NCBI GenBank assembly: GCA_030624545.1
Contig: JAUXJX010000098.1
Location: forward strand, 1 to 7,040
DNA from: Bacteroidota bacterium
GTDB taxonomy: Bacteria; Zhuqueibacterota; JdFR-76; DREG01
Direction: 5' to 3'
DNA length: 7,040 nt
Position numbers and translations under genes: made by a program. Positions 1 to 4,410 of this stretch are shown here, one piece after another. Under the pieces are notes generated by a model that was not told the DNA's origin, did not search any database, and worked only from the letters and a program-made list of their open reading frames with translations. How positions within the stretch are numbered: position 1 is the first letter of the stretch; every line of letters starts with the position of its first letter.

Positions 1-2
1 GC

Positions 3-1727
3 CGTCAAAATCTTCGTCATGACCTCAGCGCGGGCCTAACCGTAGCCTTCGTTGCTCTGCCCCAGTGCATGGCCTGTGCACTCATTGCCGGCGTCGATCC
101 CCAATATGGTCTGTATGCCTTCATGGTGGGATCCATTGTGGGAGCGTTATTCGGGTCTTCCCGCCATCTGCAGACGGGTCCAACCAACGCCACTTCAATT
201 GTGGTCGCCAGCACCCTGGCAATTTATCTCGGCCAAGACAACTTCATGGGTTTGGTCTTTCTGCTTGGGTTGCTGTCTGGCTTTATCCAGTTGGCTGCAG
301 GTCTCCTGAGGCTGGGTAATCTGACCCAATTTATTTCACGATCCGTGCGAGTCGGGTTCATTGCAGGAGCCGCCCTCTGGATAGCGGCGAATCAATTGCC
401 GAATCTTTTGGGAGTGCCAAGAGAAATCCACAACTCAGTTTTCGATGAACTGTGGTACGTATTTCAAAACCTCGGCAATACTCAGCTCCACGTCCTTTTG
501 CTCGGTATCGGCACTATCCTGGTTGCCCTGTTCATGAATAGAATCAGTCCTAAGTCCTCAACCGGGATTCCATTACTGCCATCTTATCTCATCGCCATTC
601 TTGCCGCCGCGTCAATGGTGTCAATTTTCGGTCTGGATGCCAGGGGGGTCAGGATCGTGGGGGACATCTCGGGAACACTGCCAACCTTCAGTTTGCCGGT
701 GCTGAATTTGGATGTCGTTCGGATGCTTATGCCCGGGGCCATCGCAATTGCCCTGATCGGATTTGCCGAATCTACCTCTGCCGCCAAAACGGTTGCCTCC
801 TTTGCCGGCGACAAACTAGACTTGGATCGGGATTTCATCGGACAAGGACTGGCAAAAATATTCTCCTCCTTTCTACGCGGCATCCCTGTATCGGGATCAC
901 TGACAAGAACCGTGCTCTGCTACCGCGCGGGAGCGGCGACAAAGTTCGCGAACGTATTCGCCGGTATTCTGTTCTTGCTCATCGTTCTTTTCTTCAGCCC
1001 AATTGTGAAATACATCCCACTGGCGGGGCTGGCCGGTATCGTCATGATTATCGCCGCAAATATGATTGATTGGCAATATGTCAAACTGGCCTTTCGCTCG
1101 ACAAAGTCGGATGCATTGGCAATGATCGCAACATTTGTCTCAGCGCTTATGTTGCCCCTGGACACAGCCATCTACATCGGCGTCGGTCTTTCTTTGGCTC
1201 TATTTCTGCGAATGGCAAGCACTCCGCATATCATTGAGCTGAATTTCGACGAAGAGGCGGGTTTTCATGAACTAGCGGATGCCAAAAAACGTTCCATTCC
1301 GGAGCTTTCCATCGTACACGTCGAGGGCGACATATTCTTTGGCGGCGCTGATTTTATGGAAGATGAGATCCAAAAGATTGCCCGGCGGGATGATCTAAAA
1401 GTTTTGATTCTTCGATTGAAACGCGCATTTAGTGTGGATGCTTCAACCATAATGGCCTTGAAGAAGATACACGCCGAACTCAAAAAACAGAATAAGCTGC
1501 TTCTCATTTCAGGAACGACCAAAGAATTGAGCGAGATTTTTCACCGCTCAGGCCTCGATCATGTCATCGGTGAGGAAAATATTCTGTGTTCCGGCAAGAC
1601 CATTCTGAAATCTACTCATGCTGCGGTTGCACATGCTCTTGAATATCTCAACAGGGAACACGGAATGAGCTATGAGGTTTCAATGCCTGATACGGCCCGG
1701 CGAGATAGTGGTCAGAATGATGAATAG
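3..1727 (+). CDS. SulP-family inorganic anion transporter with C-terminal STAS domain (5' partial)
   Basis: This is an inner-membrane anion permease of the SulP (SLC26-like) family; members move sulfate, bicarbonate, molybdate or other anions. The frame is open to the left edge and already matches the family at its first codons (DLSAGLTVAFVALPQCMA, first transmembrane helix), so the real start lies outside the window, probably 20-30 codons upstream. In visible numbering (574 residues), PQYGLYAF and GPTNATS (59-65) are the conserved early helices, and SGSLTRT (297-303) followed by a GA-rich stretch is the conserved half-way motif. About ten to twelve hydrophobic segments reach to about 405. 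A STAS domain follows (about 433-549), with the D-x-S motif (D479, S481) at the position phosphorylated in anti-anti-sigma relatives. The tail is short and polar. Family assignment is firm; the substrate cannot be read from sequence. The mobA gene immediately downstream makes molybdate or sulfate worth considering. Confidence 0.93.
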   Translation, partial: RQNLRHDLSAGLTVAFVALPQCMACALIAGVDPQYGLYAFMVGSIVGALFGSSRHLQTGPTNATSIVVASTLAIYLGQDNFMGLVFLLGLLSGFIQLAAGLLRLGNLTQFISRSVRVGFIAGAALWIAANQLPNLLGVPREIHNSVFDELWYVFQNLGNTQLHVLLLGIGTILVALFMNRISPKSSTGIPLLPSYLIAILAAASMVSIFGLDARGVRIVGDISGTLPTFSLPVLNLDVVRMLMPGAIAIALIGFAESTSAAKTVASFAGDKLDLDRDFIGQGLAKIFSSFLRGIPVSGSLTRTVLCYRAGAATKFANVFAGILFLLIVLFFSPIVKYIPLAGLAGIVMIIAANMIDWQYVKLAFRSTKSDALAMIATFVSALMLPLDTAIYIGVGLSLALFLRMASTPHIIELNFDEEAGFHELADAKKRSIPELSIVHVEGDIFFGGADFMEDEIQKIARRDDLKVLILRLKRAFSVDASTIMALKKIHAELKKQNKLLLISGTTKELSEIFHRSGLDHVIGEENILCSGKTILKSTHAAVAHALEYLNREHGMSYEVSMPDTARRDSGQNDE

Positions 1728-1756
1728 CCGTATTCATTTCCGTGGCAATGAGGCGG

Positions 1757-2326
1757 ATGCCTAATTTGGCTGACAAAAAACTCAGAGATGGAACCGCCGC
1801 AATTATTGCCGGCGGCAAGAGCTCACGCTTTGGCGAGCCAAAAGCCCTGGCCCGATTTCAGTCCCGCGAGCTAGTCGACTATGCAATTGATTTGGCGAGA
1901 TCAATAAGCAATCATCGGATTCTCATTTATGGCGAAGAGAACATCTTCGCGAAAAAGAACGTTGAGTGCATTCCCGACCTTATCCCCAATTTCGGACCGC
2001 TTGGCGGGATCTATACTGCATTAAAGCATGCAGCAACGCCCTGGATTGCCGCACTGCCGTGCGACATGCCATACCTGGCTCCCGAAGTCTACGAGACACT
2101 GGCGCTGTACCGTTCCGAAAATCGGCCAATCGTCGCCGTATCTCATAAAGGCGTTGAATCGATTGTGTCGATCTGGCCGAAGTCACTTGCCGGTAGAATT
2201 GAAGACACCCTTCGGGAAGGGAAACTTGCCATTCACACTGTCTTAGGCGAATTCGAAGCAGTTGAAACCGTTCTTCCGGAAGTCATGCCGAATTATCAGG
2301 AGAAGTGGTTTCTCAATATCAACTAA
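1757..2326 (+). CDS. mobA: Molybdenum cofactor guanylyltransferase (MobA-type nucleotidyltransferase), C-terminus shortened
   Basis: MobA transfers GMP from GTP to molybdopterin in the cytoplasm, making the MGD form of the cofactor used by DMSO-reductase-family enzymes. From the ATG at 1757 (189 residues) the nucleotide-binding loop IIAGGKSSRFG is at 16-26 with the conserved Lys at 29, GPLGGI at 80-85, and the Mg-binding CDMP at 102-105. Length is close to the roughly 190 residues typical of the family. Start choice is uncertain: GTG 1742 and ATG 1748 are in frame. I prefer 1757 because purine-rich GAGGCGG lies directly before it and MobA proteins usually begin close to the AGG loop. It begins 29 nt after the SulP stop, so co-transcription is likely. 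The oddity is at the end: the protein stops at FLNIN, where homologs continue NxNTPEDL, and the frame after the TAA reads LEDLQ then another stop. A general NTP-transferase of another pathway is the main alternative. Confidence 0.85.
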   Translation: MPNLADKKLRDGTAAIIAGGKSSRFGEPKALARFQSRELVDYAIDLARSISNHRILIYGEENIFAKKNVECIPDLIPNFGPLGGIYTALKHAATPWIAALPCDMPYLAPEVYETLALYRSENRPIVAVSHKGVESIVSIWPKSLAGRIEDTLREGKLAIHTVLGEFEAVETVLPEVMPNYQEKWFLNIN

Positions 2327-2344
2327 CTGGAGGATCTACAATAA
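2327..2344 (+). other. In-frame continuation of the mobA C-terminus after an early TAA
   Basis: Directly after the mobA stop (TAA 2324-2326) the same frame reads Leu-Glu-Asp-Leu-Gln and then a second TAA (2342-2344). MobA proteins commonly end in an NxNTPEDL-type motif. Here NIN-stop-LEDLQ matches that motif if the TAA occupies the Thr position. I infer a nonsense change, or a sequencing error, that removes the last six residues. The GGAGG at 2329-2333 is then coding relic, not a ribosome binding site. Confidence 0.55.
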
Positions 2345-2367
2345 GCTGCCTCATCTTTCGGTGAGCG

Positions 2368-2436
2368 ATGATTCAAGTGTCACAGATCTTGGAAACAAAG
2401 AGCCATCCGGATCAGATATTTGCAGCCATGGTCTAA
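2368..2436 (+). pseudogene. Short ORF resembling the N-terminus of a CBS-domain protein (probable relic)
   Basis: A 22-codon open frame begins at ATG 2368, with GGTGAG at 2360-2365 just upstream as a possible weak Shine-Dalgarno, and ends at TAA 2434-2436. Its first residues, MIQVSQILETKSH, resemble the opening of stand-alone CBS-pair proteins (pattern VxQILxxKxH/G). The following PDQIFAAM could be a shortened version of the next strand and helix. No convincing CBS continuation is visible in any frame before the terminator at 2488. It may be a decayed third gene of the SulP-mobA operon, a real 22-residue peptide, or chance. Confidence 0.25.
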
Positions 2437-2487
2437 TGAAAATCATGTGGATTTGGATAGGCAAGTCCAATCTGATAAAACCGACAC

Positions 2488-2522
2488 AAAAAAAAGCCCC
2501 GCATCCAAATGAGACGCGGGGC
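2488..2522 (-). terminator. Rho-independent terminator of the HEAT-like gene
   Basis: Read on the minus strand this is a perfect 7-bp GC stem (GCCCCGC/GCGGGGC, 2496-2502 paired with 2516-2522) with a 13-nt loop, followed by eight U residues (2488-2495 on the plus strand are all A). It begins about 30 nt past the stop codon of the HEAT-like gene. There is no T-run on the plus-strand side, so it should not efficiently terminate the converging mobA transcript. Confidence 0.88.
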
Positions 2523-2551
2523 GTCGCTATCCTGTCAAGCTGTGAACCCCG

Positions 2552-3100
2552 TCACGACCCGATTTGCTTGGAATCATAGTCAAGAACGATTGCCCGAATG
2601 ATGTGCTTTAGCGCCGGATCCTTTTCAAACCTCAAACTTGTCCTTAGAAGGCCCATTGCCCACTCATCCTGAGTTTTGTGCAATGCTGCCAAAGCCATTC
2701 GACGGTACCTCATGTCCTTTTCGTTACGATACGTTCTCATCAGGCAGAATACTGCATTCCTGTCCAATTTCAACCTATCGCCGTATTGGATGATTAGCTG
2801 CATCGCCGATTGCCGTACACCATAATTTGACGAGGCTAGATTTTCTTCCAAATTCCTGCGAAAGGTTTCCCAAATGGGATCACCTACCTCATCGCCCTTC
2901 AAGCCTAACTCTCTGCTGTACTGATTCAAAAGTAGCAGCGCCGACTCGCGGACTCCATGATTGGAAGAGGCCAGATTGCTCAACAGATTTTCTCTGAATG
3001 AGTCCCATTTGGCCTCTTTGCTCTGCGCTCTTGCTTGATTCCCGCCCAAAAAGCCAAGGCACACAGCGAATAGGGCAAGACATAACATGACGCGTCTCAT
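2552..3100 (-). CDS. Exported HEAT-like repeat protein, function unknown
   Basis: The 182-residue product has a clear Sec signal peptide: basic RR at 2-3, a Leu/Ala/Cys-rich core, and an ARA-Q site cutting after residue 25. The mature protein should therefore be periplasmic or otherwise exported. Two tandem copies of a helical HEAT-like unit follow with a 45-residue period: W32-L67 and W77-L112, sharing the core NLASSNxGVRxSA and an ending of the type QYxxxLxL. Two more diverged helical hairpins can be made out at about 117-150 and 151-175 (PALKHIIRAIVLDY). Proteins of this short exported type, with 'L-S-N-x-G-V-R-x-S-A' helices, occur in my memory in Bacteroidota and related FCB phyla; none has a function I can name. 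HEAT-like folds usually act as protein-binding scaffolds. The ATG has an excellent Shine-Dalgarno 7 nt upstream, and the gene has its own terminator and candidate promoter, so it is probably monocistronic. Confidence 0.85.
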   Translation of the reverse strand: MRRVMLCLALFAVCLGFLGGNQARAQSKEAKWDSFRENLLSNLASSNHGVRESALLLLNQYSRELGLKGDEVGDPIWETFRRNLEENLASSNYGVRQSAMQLIIQYGDRLKLDRNAVFCLMRTYRNEKDMRYRRMALAALHKTQDEWAMGLLRTSLRFEKDPALKHIIRAIVLDYDSKQIGS

Positions 3101-3107
3101 AGCAGTG

Positions 3108-3115
3108 CCCTCCTC
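3108..3115 (-). promoter_or_regulatory. Strong Shine-Dalgarno of the HEAT-like gene
   Basis: On the minus strand the sequence GAGGAGGG lies 7 nt before the ATG at 3098-3100. This fixes the start and suggests efficient translation. No other start in the window has a comparable site. Confidence 0.85.
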
Positions 3116-3120
3116 TATTG

Positions 3121-3150
3121 GTTATGGGTAGTTATGAATGGTTAGTTATG
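3121..3150 (-). repeat. Three direct CATAAC repeats upstream of the HEAT-like gene
   Basis: On the minus strand CATAAC occurs three times, at 3145-3150, 3131-3136 and 3121-3126. The first two copies share the longer core CATAACTA. The start-to-start spacings are 14 and 10 bp. The set lies between the candidate promoter and the Shine-Dalgarno, where an operator or an mRNA-level control site would sit, but low-complexity drift is equally possible. Confidence 0.4.
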
Positions 3151-3306
3151 ATATGCGTTACGAGGCTGTCTATGATCTCGTTGCAGGAAATGTTCCCATC
3201 ATATGTTGTTTTCTTCAGCACACCTCTGAACGAGATTAATCCCCATGAGATGTGGGTCGTCCGCATTGATGGAGATTGAAACGCCTGCGTCGTAGTCTTG
3301 TCTTAT
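3142..3306 (-). pseudogene. Remnant of an adenosine-deaminase-type gene (C-terminal part)
   Basis: Read on the minus strand from 3306, the frame gives IRQDYDAGVSISINADDP and then HLMGINL. This corresponds to the C-terminal region of adenosine deaminase-family enzymes (typical LYDAGVxVSINSDDPxxFGTxL). SINADDP fits the adenosine/AMP deaminase signature [SA]-[LIVM]-[NGS]-[STA]-D-D-P, and the first Asp is the family's metal-binding catalytic residue. The frame is broken by TGA at 3199-3201. Beyond it, WEHFLQRD and RNA still look like the family's final helices, up to TAA at 3142-3144. A TGA at 3307-3309 closes the frame upstream, exactly where repeat-like DNA begins. The N-terminal two-thirds of the enzyme, with its HxH and HAGE motifs, is absent. 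It is not functional. Its 3' end overlaps the candidate promoter of the HEAT-like gene. Confidence 0.62.
3145..3172 (-). promoter_or_regulatory. Candidate sigma-70-type promoter for the HEAT-like gene
   Basis: On the minus strand TAGACA (3167-3172; five of six positions of TTGACA) is followed after 16 nt by CATAAC (3145-3150; four of six positions of TATAAT). Transcription would begin near 3138, giving a leader of roughly 38 nt. The -10 box is also the first of the three CATAAC repeats. The match is moderate, and a Bacteroidota-type promoter would look different. Confidence 0.3.
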
Positions 3307-3359
3307 TCATCTCCAGTGTTTCTCTGGTGAGGGCCCGGCGTGGGTGAAAACTTCTTTAG

Positions 3360-3389
3360 CCACGGACTCACACGGATTTTCACTGATAT
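3360..3389 (+). repeat. 30-bp CACGGATT-type interspersed repeat, copy 1
   Basis: The 30 bp consist of three degenerate 10-bp units: CCACGGACTC, ACACGGATTT and TCACTGATAT. The element matches copy 2 (4350-4379, opposite strand) at 28 of 30 positions. It ends 17 bp before the stop codon of the DUF4249 gene. The DNA to its left (about 3307-3359, including CTCCAGTGTTTCTCTGGTGA and GTGAAAACTTCTTTAGC) resembles, from memory, other parts of the same widespread environmental-genome repeat class, so the full element may span about 3307-3389. Confidence 0.8.
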
Positions 3390-3406
3390 GGAAATGCGAG
3401 TCAAGC

Positions 3407-4279
3407 TCACTGATCAAAAAGCGGATACTTAGAAATGCTAAATCCAGCAAAGATACCGAGCCCATTTTCGATATTGTTGTAGACCTGAATCGGTGTTGCG
3501 AATGGATTGTCCTCGTTATTCTCCTGGAATTCGGTCGCCTTCATGTACTTGTAGTAGGACTCGGTCACTGACAAAAGCACAACATACATCTGCCGCATGG
3601 GATCGGTCCCGAACGGATAAGCACGCAATTTCAGACTATAATTTTTGCCTGAAATGAGTGAATCATCGAAGAGCGCTGCATCCATGTCAACGTCACCCAA
3701 TTCCTGGAAAATCAGGTCGTCTGATTCCATCCAAACCGGGAGTAGCCTTTTGCTGCCCATTGCGACCGGCGATAGCACCAGAACCTGGTAATAATTCTTA
3801 ATCTCCGGCGGGTCTGAAAAATGAAATGTGAGTTTGAAAGGACTGGATGTGATATCGACGTCGACCGATTGGATTGGCACCGGTACGGGAACAAAGTCGG
3901 ATGCTTCGATCGGGTCAAAACCGGGGGCCGTGGCCTTTAGAGTGTAGGTACCCCCAGGTCTGGGTGTCTTGTTTGTCCTTGCGCGATACATGGCTCCGCC
4001 AACATGGGTCAGTAATGCGACAAGGTTCTCGCCATCCATGATTCTCACGCTTGCATTTGAGACGGCCTCAATGGGGTCTCTGTCAAGGCTGCTTTTGCTT
4101 TTGTATAGCCGCACTTGCCACACGCTATCAGGATTGAAGAGACTATTTGCGACCAGGACAGGTCTGTTCTCCGGCAAGTCGACGTCTACAATGGTCTCAC
4201 AGCCATAGCTTGCGAACAACATTGACAGGATTAGCGTTGTTCGTACCGTCCGAACTAAGGTAGTTTGCTTTCTTAACAT
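3407..4279 (-). CDS. DUF4249-type outer-membrane lipoprotein, partner of the TonB-dependent receptor
   Basis: The 290-residue product begins with a lipoprotein signal: basic residues (RK, R10, R13), the core LILSMLFA, and a lipobox-like SYG-C with the lipidated Cys at 27. The mature part opens CETIVDVDLPENRPVLVAN and is followed by beta-rich segments with Ig-like character (ASVRIMDGENLVALL, GTYTLKATAPGFDPI). It ends with ESYYKYMKATEFQ and the closing motif PFATPIQVYNNIENGLGIFAG. This start/end pair is characteristic of DUF4249 proteins, whose genes typically sit next to TonB-dependent receptors in Bacteroidota. I infer a surface or periplasm-facing accessory of the receptor, comparable in role to SusD but unrelated in sequence; no substrate is known. 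It lies 131 nt downstream of the receptor gene on the same strand. The ATG has no good Shine-Dalgarno; the signal peptide supports the start. Confidence 0.87.
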   Translation of the reverse strand: MLRKQTTLVRTVRTTLILSMLFASYGCETIVDVDLPENRPVLVANSLFNPDSVWQVRLYKSKSSLDRDPIEAVSNASVRIMDGENLVALLTHVGGAMYRARTNKTPRPGGTYTLKATAPGFDPIEASDFVPVPVPIQSVDVDITSSPFKLTFHFSDPPEIKNYYQVLVLSPVAMGSKRLLPVWMESDDLIFQELGDVDMDAALFDDSLISGKNYSLKLRAYPFGTDPMRQMYVVLLSVTESYYKYMKATEFQENNEDNPFATPIQVYNNIENGLGIFAGFSISKYPLFDQ

Positions 4280-4349
4280 CTTTGTTGAATCTACGTAAGG
4301 TGCTGTTTTTTTAAAAGATTCCCAAATGACATTAGTTGGCTTTGTTCTT

Positions 4350-4379
4350 ATATCAGTGAAAATCCGTGTTAATCCGTGG
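4350..4379 (-). repeat. 30-bp CACGGATT-type interspersed repeat, copy 2 (inverted relative to copy 1)
   Basis: On the minus strand it reads CCACGGATTA, ACACGGATTT, TCACTGATAT: three 10-bp units, 28 of 30 identical to copy 1. It lies in the 131-nt gap between the receptor stop and the lipoprotein start, inside the presumed operon. It may therefore form part of the intercistronic mRNA and could pair with the transcript of copy 1. Confidence 0.8.
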
Positions 4380-4410
4380 TTAGATTGATTTTCATACGGT
4401 CCGGTAATCC

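Noticed and set aside
584..883. 99-codon minus-strand frame inside the SulP gene
   Set aside because: Antisense to conserved transporter motifs; no independent support.
2329..2341. GGAGG followed 7 nt later by ATA, looking like an orphan Shine-Dalgarno with a mutated start
   Set aside because: The same bases encode the LEDLQ continuation of the MobA C-terminal motif, a better explanation, and the frame from ATA closes after seven codons.
2488..2522. Bidirectional terminator serving mobA as well
   Set aside because: No T-run follows the stem on the plus strand; only the minus-strand transcript gets a U-tract.
3121..3150. CRISPR-like or tandem repeat array
   Set aside because: Units are only about 6-8 bp with spacings of 10 and 14 bp; no CRISPR-length repeats or cas genes are present.
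3241..3256. Small hairpin CCCCAT/ATGTGGG with a 3-nt loop
   Set aside because: It has a bulge, no U-tract, and lies within the deaminase relic coding for DDPHLMG, so coding origin explains it.
3310..3360. Minus-strand string FTHAGPSPEKH resembling the deaminase HAGE region upstream of the SINADDP relic
   Set aside because: The spacing to SINADDP is far too short for the enzyme, the conserved Glu after HAG is missing, and this DNA looks like part of the interspersed repeat. Probably chance.
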